This document shows positions 35,601 to 46,085 of a stretch of 64,000 bases of DNA, piece after piece. Both the position numbers and the translations under genes were made by a program. Source of the stretch: Ciona intestinalis (lineage: Eukaryota; Chordata; Ascidiacea; Phlebobranchia; Cionidae); the NCBI RefSeq assembly GCF_000224145.3, contig NW_004190443.2, positions 1 through 64,000 of the forward strand, written 5' to 3'. Numbering within the stretch: the first letter of the stretch is position 1; the number at the start of each line of letters is the position of its first letter. The notes beneath the pieces are model-generated. The model saw nothing but the letters and a program-made list of their open reading frames with translations, did not search any database and was not told the DNA's origin.

Positions 35601-38600
35601 ATGACTCATGCGATTATAAAGTGTTTTATTAAAACCCACGCAAAAAGTATTTGAGGTAATTTAAACACGCGTTACATCATCAGCGATGACGTCATGCAGC
35701 GACGATGCTTCAGTGATTACTCTCACTGGATCAAAATGGTCGAACGAAGATGTGTTTCCATTTGCCAACCAGCACACGAACTCCGATGTTAAGTTCACGA
35801 TCCAACAAGTCACTTCTCCTCCCGACGAACAAACTGTGCTCAACTCTGCATTGAAACAGCGACTCGAAATGTACTGGGCGCGAGTCCTACAGTACCAACA
35901 GAACAAATCGCAAGAACAACAACAACAACAACTCAACTACACGAACCCAACACCTGAAGTGAACATAGAAGAAGCAAAACAAATTATGCAAAAGTTAATA
36001 TCTGGTACGAACGACCAATCACCAACCAACCTACCTTGGCCCAGTCTTGCAGCAATGGCCGCCAACCGCCCCGCCTCATACCCAGAGCTTCTCCCCCCAC
36101 CCCCACTGATCCCCATGTCTACCACTATACAAGCTACATCATCAAATACTGTGAGCAACATATCAGCCGTTCTAGACCTTTCAAAGACGAGCGACATTGA
36201 ACAACGATATAACCCGATCGTCTCACCTGATATTAAAGATACCTCAAACAAGAATCAGCCTTTAGATTTAACAACCAGCAATAAAAGACGAAGAACAACC
36301 GAATCATCGGAAGGCGAAGACAAACTTATGTCGTGGAAACCTAACCTACAGAGCACACCTCAGAAAAAGCTGGATGTTGTTTCCAACAAACCGAACGAGT
36401 TCGTCCCCCCGATGCCGCCGAACAGTTCCCCTTTCAGCGGCTTCAACGCGCAGCAACTTGCAGCCCTCGGTCCTTACTTACAAGCAAGCGGAAACCCCGC
36501 CCTGCAAGCGATGTACGGTCAAAGCTACCAACCAATGCAAAACATGGTTGCGAATGGACTGCCACCTGCCTATTTGCAGAAGTGGTTGCTTGCCGCACAG
36601 CAGCAAACCGCTGCCAACCAACAACCACCGAAAAAGCGAAAGAAAACGGTAAGTTTAAATATCATTCAACTTATAGTAGAGTGGGGTAGAATGGTACAGG
36701 TTTTCATTTACATTTCTAGTCTAATTTAGTGGTAAAAAAAATGAGCGTTGTTAATTGTTTAAAACACAAACAAAAACACCGGAAATGCGGGATGTAGTTG
36801 CTAACGGTATCCATCTTACCCCACAGTACTATATATGACTGTTAATGATTAAATTTCTAACCAAAATTTAATATTACAGGACGATATCAACCAACAGCGT
36901 TCACGAGTCGTGTTTAATCCTTTCGTGCACAATCAGAAAGAGATATACTTGCCCACCCAAGTTCCTATATCTCCCAATGCATCTCGAAGCAACAGTTCGC
37001 CGTCCCATTCAACCCCAACCTCAAACAGCGGCCCGAGCGGTAAACGGTACAAACGTTACGCCAAGCCCCCGTACTCTTACGTGTCACTCATAACATTATC
37101 CATCCTTTCCTCTCCCGAGAAAAAGCTTCGACTGTCACAGATTTTGAAAAGGATATCTGAAATGTTTCCGTTCTTCAACGGTTCGTACCAGGGCTGGCGC
37201 GACTCAGTGCGACACAATCTTTCCCAGAACGAATGTTTCGTGAAGGTAATTAAGTAGCATTGCTTGAAATAAACCGACATATGGGGCAGATATTTCCACC
37301 CTACGTGTCAATCCATAGCCGGCAAAGTAAACTGTAGACTTATCGGTGTATGTAAATGAACTAAATGTAATTTATTTATGCATGCCGGGGAAACGATAGT
37401 GATTATAACACGGGTGTTCTGTTTCATGCACCTCGTGCTTGCTTACAATGCACCAGTGTTACCACCTATGTAATTTGTGGACATTTTTTATATAATAATA
37501 AGTGTATATTTGGCATATATATGTTATATTGTCTGTTAAATACCATGCACAGAGATATGGTTTGAACTTGTGGAATTTAATTGTTGACTACTTTTAATTG
37601 TAACAACTTTTTCCAGGTATTAAAGAACCCGTACCGACCAACCGCCAAAGGAAACTATTGGACCGTCAACATTACTGCTATTCCCCACGAGCTATTGTTG
37701 CGTCAGAATACACTAGTGTCTCGGTACGCCCAAGATTCCGGCTTCAGATATCGCAAGGATTTGGCTGAGGTGTTCGACCTTGTGACTGGCAGAGTAAAAA
37801 CCGGAATCCCGAGTCATTTATTCAATGGCGTGAAACTGGTGGAGGATCCCGCAGCAGTCATGGAGGCTTTACTGTTAGAGGAGAAATCCGACGATGAAGG
37901 ATCGACTCCCATCCGCAGCAACCACGGGGTTTACTCCCTGGAGGACATGTTTAACCAGGATGACTTCATTGAGGAAGATCTGCTCCGTCAGCATCAAAAC
38001 CATGGCAACAACAACAACAACAGATGGTCCGCAAAAGGTCGACAACGCGCCAGCCAAGCTGCTTCAAAATTATCCGGGAATTCTCCAACTTTTTCCACAC
38101 CTACGTCATACCAGCAATACATTACAAGCATCGAGTCGCAGAAGTTAGCGGCTCATATGTTAAGGACAAGCACAACTAACTCAATACTCGCACAGAAGGA
38201 GCTTCTATCAAAAGCGCTCGGCCAACACAAGTTAAACTGCTTACCGCTGCTACAAAACTACTACGCCAAGGCGCACGGTAACGATAACCACCAGGAGCAC
38301 ATTGAACCCCCCGCCCCTGCTTACTCTGTTAACAAATCCCCACAATCGGATCACCCTGAGTCCCCAATTAGCGAAGACTTCACTGGAACATGGAACCACG
38401 TCGAGGAGAAGAGGAATCGACGCAAAGGAGCGCAACCAACACGAAGAACATCATCTTCTGGTGAATGCAAACCTGACACCGGGTCTTTAAGTCCGCTTGC
38501 TTCGAGTGCAGTCGATAGCGGGATAGCTGGTTCACCTCGTTCGTCAACAAGGTCGTTCTGCTCCAGCGAGCCTGACGTCAGTTCTAGTATCGTTGATCAC

Positions 38601-41600
38601 GTGTCACCCCTCCGGTCACGTGCCTCTGACGTGTCATCGGAAACTCTGACGTCATCCCCACGTGATGGGGCCGAAGATATGATGTCACCGAGAGGTTTTT
38701 CCTCCCCGTTTAACCTGTTCAATAGTCGGCCTCTGGAGACGAGCAAACTGGCTTGAACATTTAACACATTGTATCATATATAGTATTGTTGGGTAAGATG
38801 GGATACCGTTTGCACCTAAATCCCATATTTTCTTACTGTGTTTTAGGCTTTGAGCAATTAACAACGTTCTTTAGAGTAAGAATACGGTTATACAAGTCTG
38901 TAAATATTCTTTGTTGGCTTCCGAATGGGACGAGAAAAGAAAATGAAACGTGTCCCATCTTACCCCACCCTACTATATACAAGTTGTATATATTGAGTAA
39001 TGGACGTGGTTTGCCAACCTCCCTATTATACCAAGTTCATTCTTTTGTAAATATTTCTTATTCGATCTAACCGAATTAACATTTTGCGTTTTGACTAATC
39101 ATCGTCTTTATATTGTATTGTGACGTCAGGGATTATGTTGTTTGTCAGCCGCAACCGCTTGATGGCGCTCTTCAAGCCTCGCTTGCCTGACAATTGTCTT
39201 CAGTAGCTGCTTGCTTTTACCTCAATATAGTAGCAATCACTAACTATTACTTCCATGCTTCATAATAACATGGACACAAATACGCTGCCTATCGCAAGCT
39301 TTCTTCGCAATATTTCTCAGGTCGAATAATCTCGCAAAGATACATCATGTTGCCAAACTGGAGACTTGTAGTTTTGACTTATCCGTTGCAACGTCATCGT
39401 TATTTGCATGCCGACTTAAACAAACATGGAAATAACATTACCGCCCATTTTGTGCCCTCGTTATATTTTTACCTCATACATGGCTTGAGCCATTTTGTTC
39501 GCGTTGCAAGATACCTCATCACCACAATTACCTATATATACATTTCCCCTCCCATCACCGTTTCTTTTTTGTATTACCTTAATACGAACGCTATTAATTT
39601 CGTAATGACGACAATCGGGTATAAGAATAAATTTTAATAATAACAAAATGTTTGGATATTTTTGTTGGTTTTGAATCAGAAAGCAGTTCCAGTACAACGG
39701 GAAAAAAGTCTCATAGACATGGTTTTTATTGCCATAAGCTGTAATACAGTTTGTGTATTCTTATATACATTTATAATACACAAGAAATATTTTAGTTGCA
39801 TTTTTCTGGTCAGTTTTGAAACATAACAACACGACATCAAAACCGAGGAACAACATTCACAATATTTCTCATTGCTGATAAACGTGCAGTAAACGATAAT
39901 GTTCACGTCGAAATATAAAATATATATTCCATATAATAACACAAGACAATTTATTGCCGATGTTGCAAATCATATTATCATTATAATCAACATGGTCGAG
40001 CAATAAACCGAAAAAACTCGCCTGAACCCGCAAGTTGAACTTGTTTCAACTATTTATTACCTCACAAAGAAGTGCTACGTCACTGGATACGGTAAATAGC
40101 ACGCATATTATCACCAAAGTAGAAGATGCATTTATCGTCTTGCCCAACGGCACCACTGAAAGCTCTAATAAATTGTTCCATTATTTTGCGCCACCATTTC
40201 ACACAAATTAACCCGAAACGAAGACGCTTTAGGTTTGAATAATCAAATTACTCTGGGGTAAGATGGGATATCGTTACAACATAATTTCTAAATTTTTGTA
40301 ATATTTATGCCAAAACACAAAATGCATTCAAACAGAAACGATTGTTTTAAAAAATGTTTAAAACGATTATTTGGCGCTCGCTGTTTACCACTTAGCTGTA
40401 TAAACCTATCATTCTAATTCTTATATAAACCACAGGTATTTAAACACAAGTCCTGACGAACCGAAAATAACTAAGAAACCGAAACCTCCAAGAACAAGGA
40501 AATCACGTGGCCGCCCTGGAGCTGTGCCCACCAAGCGGTAATCACGTGACGTATCATATATGAGTGACGTTGTACAATGTGACGTCATTAAAACCTGACG
40601 CTATCATAATGCGATGTCATTTCAATCTTTATGACGTTCTTACACTATAACGTAATTTCAACTCGGTATCATTACATTATGACGTCATTACAATGTGACG
40701 TCATTATATCGTGGCGTTTATTACAATGTGACGTTATTACTACGTGACGTCATTTCAATATGATGTCATTACAATGCGACGTCATTACTACGTGACGTCA
40801 TTCCAATACATTACAGCTTAAACATCAGCGACGACGATTCAGCGGAAGATTTGCTTGCGGTGGAAAATGAACCGAAGGATGTTCGAACTGATGCCAAGTC
40901 TAAACGGGTGCGTGTCGTTTGGTGTTTAGTTTAATGTAACTTGTTTGTGCTCGCATGGTGGGGCAATGACACTCTTTATACCAAGGTTGTTCTGTTTCAT
41001 ACACCTTGTGCACGCTTACAAGTTACCACGTTTGAAACTTTGTGGGAGGCGTTAGGTATCTTTCCTAAAGACACTTGCCCACAATGGTAGCAGCGACGAG
41101 CCTCGAACCCTTAACCCTCTGGTTTAGATGCAGGCTAGCTAACCATTGTTTTCATAATTATGATAAATGTTTGAATAAGACGTTACAACAGGTTACGCGG
41201 AAAAGGGTTTTAGTAAAAACTTATTCTGATGACGTAGTTAGCGAGGGGGAATTCCCGAACATAAATAATTCTGATGACGACGACGATTATGACGTCACAA
41301 AAGATTTTAAAACGATTTCCGAGGAGCGAAGGTGATTATGACGTCATTAACGAGACATCACTGTTTATTTATACAAGTTAAATACTACTCAATATGAGTT
41401 AACTTATAATGTATTTGAGGTTTAGTAGCCACGGGTTTGTATTTAACTTATTTTTTAAGTAGTTTTTACCCTTAGTGGGTTTAACAACCTTCGTTTTGTT
41501 GCTAGTTCCCTTCTCTTTGTTGTTTTAATTACTATGATCTTGGTTTGTGTATTTAAAGTTATGTATTGAGTTATTGACGGTGTTTCCAGATCCATAGCAC

Positions 41601-43027
41601 GGGTGCGGAAGATGCCGAAACGACTTGAGGATTTTGGAAAATCTCCGAAAACACCGAAACAAACGTAAGATTGAATTCTTTTCAAAATATTTATAAAGCT
41701 CTGTAAGTTATAACAGGTTGGGGTAAGATGGGACATGTTTCATTCTCTTTACTTTTCCCGTTTGAAAGTATACAAAGAATATTTACAGAATTATATAACT
41801 ATAACCTTACGACTCTAAAAGATCGTTGGTAGTTGCTTAAAACACGATTAGGAAACATGGGGTTTAGGTGCTAACGCTATCCCATCTTACCCCACAGTAC
41901 TATATTTATAAACCCAGTTGTAAAAACTACACCAATCATTTTCAGACCTCCATACACTGAAGCTGATTTAGATTCATCTGACCAAAGCAACGACACGGAT
42001 GATAAGGTGAATGACCGTCAATTAAACTTCTAAACTTTTGTTATACTGTTAAATATTTAAATAACATATCATAGCGTGGCCAGAAAACGACGGTCGTTAA
42101 CTATAACACAGGTGTTCTGTTTCACCCCGTTCCCGCTTTACAGTAATTTGTTCTACCCCAGTGGTAACAAAAAGCTAAAAAATATTAAACACAGCAAAAT
42201 CTAAAAAAATATTAAACACAGCAAAATCTAAAAAAATATTAAACACAGCAAAATCTAAAAAAATATTAAACACAGCAAAATCTAAAAAAACATTAAACAC
42301 AAAAAAATCTAAAAAATAATAATTAGAAATACTTTTACAGAATGAAGTTTTGTTAAAATCCGTGGACGAACCAACTTCTACATCGAGGTTGAAGAAAGGA
42401 GAGAAGTCACGTGACATGGGGGATATTATTCCAAACGATGAAGAAAGTTTTTCAATTGAGGTTCGTGTTGTTGTGTATATGAGGTGTGGGGTTAGTTGTG
42501 TCATAATATATTGTGGGGTTGGGTAATATGGGACATGTGGGAAAAGTGGGACATTGGGTAATATAATGATAAACAACTAAAATGTTACAGAATAATTTAC
42601 AGTATTCTCGAGACCGTATATAGCGCCATAGCCGATTAATATTATTACCTTTTAAAAATCTGGGTTAAAATATGCGCTTAAGTGTCCAAATCCCCCCCCC
42701 ACCTTACTATACTTGTGTTTTAAGGTGAAACAGAACGAGTTTGTCGCCTTCAAGCCGTTGAGTAAGTACCGCGAGCGACCTCTGCTGGCAAAAGTTGTGA
42801 CTTCGACAAAACGTTCTTTGGACGTCATTTGGTTCACTGGCTCTTATTCTACAAAGTGGTTGGAATGGACAGTAGGGAAGGGCCCGGATAAGAAGATACA
42901 AAAAGAAAAAGTCCCAAGAAGTAAAGTTTTGATGGGTGGGATCAAGATGACGTCAGCAGGGAAACTCCCTGCAGCGATATCGAAGCAATTAAGAAAGATG
43001 TACGACGTCATTGAATCAGAGGACTAG
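26694..43027 (+). CDS. snapc1: snRNA-activating protein complex subunit 1 (SNAP43)
   Basis: SNAPC1 is part of the complex that binds the proximal sequence element of U snRNA genes for RNA polymerases II and III. Thirteen exons: 26694-26803, 27148-27292, 28359-28581, 33561-33728, 34959-35085, 35273-35386, 40436-40537, 40817-40907, 41192-41331, 41590-41664, 41946-42006, 42341-42460, 42725-43027; phases close to 592 aa. The conserved core is in exons 1-5: [34 protein letters not shown] and [12 protein letters not shown] match human RFEDFTELWR, RYFLPPYTFQIRVGALYLLY and LNVHDHYQNMK. Exon 7 carries an AT-hook ([10 protein letters not shown]). Exons 8-12 alternate basic and acidic ([10 protein letters not shown]). 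Exon 13 holds an extra ~100-residue module (see findings). Intron 3 is ~5 kb; intron 6 (35387-40435) contains all of FoxH. Human SNAPC1 is 368 aa, so this is far longer. Confidence 0.92.
26935..27090 (-). mobile_element. Decayed MITE
   Basis: AGTACTGTGGGGTAAGACGG end and internal landmarks are present; the other end is lost. SNAPC1 intron 1. Confidence 0.7.
27296..27425 (-). mobile_element. SINE terminal unit
   Basis: Begins with GAATGAATGAATG four bases after SNAPC1 exon 2; one unit. Confidence 0.82.
28612..28846 (+). mobile_element. MITE with a second partial terminus
   Basis: A terminus (ggtggggtaatatgggacac) precedes a full copy in SNAPC1 intron 3. Confidence 0.85.
29281..29457 (+). repeat. 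Two tandem copies of a ~100-bp dispersed repeat
   Basis: GACCTCACCCATATA..GGTAATGGGCCAACTTTGAC appears twice here and once at ~19994-20078 (GGGGTAATGGGTCAATCCTG..AACCTCACCCACATATAG). Confidence 0.8.
31350..31604 (+). mobile_element. MITE with three stacked left ends
   Basis: Three successive GGTGGGGTAA/GGTGGGTAACG/GGTTAGAGTAAG starts within 90 bp, then one body and right end: nested or repeatedly targeted insertion. Confidence 0.82.
33778..33915 (-). mobile_element. MITE, shortened
   Basis: Both ends present, centre deleted. SNAPC1 intron 4, 50 bp after exon 4. Confidence 0.85.
34672..34853 (-). mobile_element. MITE, complete
   Basis: GTGGGGTAAGATGGGATACT to CTTACCTTACCCTAATATA; SNAPC1 intron 4. 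Confidence 0.9.
35686..38756 (+). CDS. foxh: Forkhead transcription factor FoxH (FAST1 family)
   Basis: FoxH partners with Smad2/3-Smad4 to read Nodal/Activin signals. Exons: 35686-36648, 36880-37245, 37617-38756 (822 aa). The forkhead domain (~383-475) spans exons 2-3: [41 protein letters not shown], then [15 protein letters not shown]. The wing and following [16 protein letters not shown] are the FoxH hallmark (human [23 protein letters not shown]). The N-terminal exon is Gln/Pro-rich with two CtBP-type motifs, VLDLSKT (~162) and PLDLTT (~191), suggesting co-repressor recruitment. After the domain come an acidic stretch, [18 protein letters not shown], and a Ser-rich tail; no clear Smad-interaction motif was found by eye. 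The start is the first ATG after an in-frame TAA. The gene sits wholly inside SNAPC1 intron 6, same strand. The ATG overlaps a TGACGTCA site. Tunicates have more than one FoxH; I cannot say which this is. Confidence 0.92.
36673..36832 (+). mobile_element. MITE in FoxH intron 1
   Basis: AGTAGAGTGGGGTAGAATGG to CCATCTTACCCCACAGTACT; it makes up most of the 231-bp intron. Confidence 0.9.
37360..37475 (-). mobile_element. SINE terminal unit in FoxH intron 2
   Basis: One unit splitting the FoxH forkhead intron. Confidence 0.82.
38783..38984 (-). mobile_element. MITE in FoxH 3' region
   Basis: Complete copy starting 27 bp after the FoxH stop, so it is probably transcribed in its 3' UTR. Confidence 0.9.
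38985..40435 (+). other. SNAPC1 intron 6 after FoxH
   Basis: Holds the FoxH 3' untranslated region (AATAAA near 39627) and ~700 bp with nothing recognised apart from a MITE end at ~40254. Confidence 0.55.
40560..40810. repeat. Degenerate array of CRE-like TGACGTCA sites
   Basis: Repeats of ~25-30 bp built on TGACGTCATTACAATG; at least five perfect TGACGTCA palindromes and several one-base variants fill SNAPC1 intron 7 up to its acceptor. Confidence 0.85.
40930..41150 (-). mobile_element. SINE, body shortened
   Basis: Terminal unit, then CTTTCCTAAAGACACTTGCC..ACAATGGTAGCAGC and head remnant GCAGGCTAGCTAACCA. SNAPC1 intron 8. Confidence 0.82.
41712..41911 (+). mobile_element. MITE, complete
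   Basis: GGTTGGGGTAAGATGGGACA to CATCTTACCCCACAGTACTA; fills SNAPC1 intron 10. Confidence 0.92.
42166..42312. repeat. 27-bp minisatellite, about five copies
   Basis: Unit AAAATCTAAAAAAATATTAAA plus CACAGC repeated head to tail in SNAPC1 intron 11, ending ~30 bp before the exon 12 acceptor. Copies are nearly identical. Confidence 0.93.
42513..42710 (+). mobile_element. Degenerate MITE
   Basis: Doubled left end (GGGTAATATGGGACATGTGG) and right end CCCCCCCCCACCTTACTATA; SNAPC1 intron 12. Confidence 0.72.
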
Positions 43028-43040
43028 TGTGGGATTGTTT

Positions 43041-43232
43041 AATAGGGTGGGGTAAGATGGCTACTGCTAGCACATTTATCTCATGTTCTCTGATCCTGTT
43101 TCAAACAGTTAACAACGTTCATTTAGAGTCGTGAGGATTCGGTTTTTTAATTTTTTGAATGTTCTTTGTTTACTACCAAATGAGGCTGTAAAAGAAAATA
43201 TAAGCTTACACCATCTTCCCCAACCTACTATA
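43041..43232 (-). mobile_element. MITE just 3' of SNAPC1
   Basis: GGTGGGGTAAGATGGCTACT to CATCTTCCCCAACCTACTATA, starting 14 bp after the stop. Confidence 0.88.
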
Positions 43233-43889
43233 CCAACTTGTGAATATGAAACCTGTTATTAACTGTTCACGATTGTTATTCCCAACGTATTAGTTCATGC
43301 ACGCATTATTTTTGTATTCGCCAATTCGTGTCAAATGATCTTTCGAGACTTATTTTGTTCTTGTGCGTAATAAACTAAGTTGATTCGAATGAGTATTTGA
43401 CGTTTAATGAATTGAATGGGTTTGTCATTTCCCTTTGTTACTTCAATTATTAAACTATCGAATTACTCTTACGAACAAGTTACTACACGAACGGAAAGAC
43501 ATTTTTTTTTAATTCCAGGAAAATCTGTGTTGCGTTTTAGTAAAGTAGGTTGTTTTGTTGCAGGTGTATCTTTAAAACGTAATTTTTTAAATCGCTTAGC
43601 ATCGCGAAACGGGTTTTCCAAGTTCCAACATATTGCGAGCTTTTTGTCACAAAACATGCCCAAAATTAAGTTTTATAGGCTCATCAGCGACACCTCGTGT
43701 TTATATATTTTTCGTAATAACCGCAGCCGCAAACTTCCTGTGTAATACGATCACTAAAACTCGCTTTTTGAAGTCGTCGAGTTTTATATATTTTTTATAA
43801 TATTACAATATATTTAAAATGTTAGACGTTTTTTGAGACACCGCTTTCCAATGTGTGGCCGCGATGCAATATATTATCGTTTTCAATTT
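43233..43889. other. Spacer between SNAPC1 and FHIP1
   Basis: No exon or repeat family recognised; the open stretch at 43416-43745 lacks family similarity and splice support. Confidence 0.55.
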
Positions 43890-44027
43890 CGTTTTCATTT
43901 TCGTTTTTTTTTTGTTAAGAGATAAAAAAAAACGTGTGGCAACACTGGGCCACCATGGATCTCTACTTTATAATTAAGAATTTATCATCAGATGTTAATA
44001 TACTTTAACCACATGCTCTACATTGGA

Positions 44028-44140
44028 TTTGGCGTGGCACAGTGATTAGTGCACTTGCCTCTATCCCATTAGCGACGAGTTCAAGGCTCAGTGCTGCTAC
44101 CATGTCTTTGGGCAAGACACTCATGGGGGAATACCATCTA
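44028..44140 (+). mobile_element. SINE head (copy A of the duplication)
   Basis: GGCGTGGCACAGTGATTAGT head, TTCAAGGCTC box B, GGGCAAGACACTCATGG body. The same element is at 45296-45405 in copy B. Confidence 0.75.
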
Positions 44141-44932
44141 TCGAAAAATTAAAACTTTATTCCAGCATTGATACCAAGTGTATTCTGTGCACGGACCGTA
44201 TTTCACAGAAGGTGGTATAAAATTTGTTCCGGGTGGTCATAATATTTGGTCCGGCGTGTCTTCCCTTAAAATTAAAACTTTTATTTCGGCAAGTGTATTC
44301 TGTGCACGGACCGTATTTCACAGAAGGTGGTATAAAATTTGTTCCGGGTGGTCATAATATTCGGCCCGGCGTGTCTACCGTAGACACGAATGTGGTGTTT
44401 ACCATTAGAATCGAACCTAGAATACATTCACAGCCCACATACGTGTCATGGGAGCGCCGACTTCTAATTATCGCTCTCGCGTAATAGGAAAGGAAAAAGG
44501 CTAAAGAGAGAATTAAAAAAAGAGGATTTATTGCTGAAAATTCATTCGTAAACACTGAAATATTCCGTCTCAGCTGTAAAATTTTCGATTTCAATATCTT
44601 TTATGTTATCATGATATTGATATGTATATTTTAAACAGTTTTAATATACTGAAAAAGTTTAAAAACGCGTGTCTTGTCAGCAAGAATACAAACGTAAATT
44701 AATACACATAAAACTTCAGAATCAGATAACTAATAAATGAAAAAGTAGGTGTAGTAGAATGATTTAACGATTAGAAAATATGGGATTCATGTGCTAAAAT
44801 ATCCATCTCACCCCACAGTACTATATATAGTAATAACTTTCACTTTTGTTTTGTAGTGGATTTTACTTTGTATGACATTTTATCGATATTTTAAGTTTCT
44901 AATAACTCAATGCAAAGTGTTTGTACAATATT

Positions 44933-45043
44933 ATGAGCTGGTTAAAGAAGAAGTTAACAGGGAGAGATAATCAGAACCGTGTTCAAACACAACCTGATGT
45001 TACTCAAGTCTGTTTGGAAGCTTTCAAGTCTCACTGGCTTCAG
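44933..45043 (+). other. Second copy of FHIP1 exon 1
   Basis: Identical 37-codon exon (MSWLKKKLTGRDNQNRVQTQ to HWLQ, donor GTTAGT) to the one at 46086-46196. It belongs to a ~1.1-kb near-identical direct duplication on either side of the 50-N gap. It may be an alternative first exon after a real tandem duplication, or a second allele kept by the assembler; the latter is favoured because tunicate genomes are very polymorphic and the join is a gap. Confidence 0.8.
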
Positions 45044-45097
45044 GTTAGTTGTGGTTACTTTAACAAATAATATAAATGTAACTTGCTTGATTTTCGT

Positions 45098-45147
45098 NNN
45101 NNNNNNNNNNNNNNNNNNNNNNNNNNNNNNNNNNNNNNNNNNNNNNN
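45098..45147. other. Assembly gap, 50 N
   Basis: Falls between the two copies of the FHIP1 exon 1 duplication. Confidence 1.
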
Positions 45148-46085
45148 TCGTTTTCATTTTCGTTTTTTTTGTTCTTTTTTAATGTTAAGAGATAAAAAAA
45201 CGTATGGCAACACTGGGCCACCATGGATCTCTACTTTATAATTAAGAATTTGTCATCAGATGTTAATATACTTTAACCACGTGCTCTACATTGGATTTGG
45301 CGTGGCACAGTGATTAGTGCACTTGCCTCTATCCCATTAGCGACGAGTTCAAGGCTCAGTGCTGCTACCATGTCTTTGGGCAAGACACTCATGGGGGAAT
45401 ACCATCTATCGAAAAATTAAAACTTTATTCCAGCATAGATACCAAGTGTATTCTGTGCACGGACCGTATTTCACAGAAGGTGGTATAAAATTTGTTCCGG
45501 GTGGTCATAATATTCGGCCCGGCGTGTCTACCGTAGACACGAATGTGGTGTTTACCATTAGAATCGAACCTAGAATACATTCACAGCCCACATACGTGTC
45601 ATGGGAGCGCCGACTTCTAATTATCGCTCTCCCGTAATAAAAAAGGAAAAAGGCTAAAGAGAGAATTAAAAAAAGAGGATTTATTGCTGAAAATTCATTC
45701 GTAAACACTGAAATATTCCGTCTCAGCTGTAAAATTTTCGATTTCATTATCTTTTATGTTATCATGATATTGATATGTATATTTTAAACAGTTTTAATAT
45801 ACTGAAAAAGTTTAAAAACGCGTGTCTTGTCAGCAAGAATACAAACGTAAATTAATACACATAAAACTTCAGAATCAGATAACTAATAAATGAAAAAGTA
45901 GGTGTAGTAGAATGATTTAACGATTAGAAAATATGGGATTCATGTGCTAAAATATAAATCTTACCCCACAGTACTATATATAGTAATAACTTTCACTTTT
46001 GTTTTGTAGTGGATTTTACTTTGTATGACATTTTATCGATATTTTAAGTTTCTAATAACTCAATGCAAAGTGTTTGTACAATATT

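Noticed and set aside
42175-42576. Minus frame with repeated NIFLDFAVF
   Set aside because: Translation of the 27-bp intronic minisatellite.
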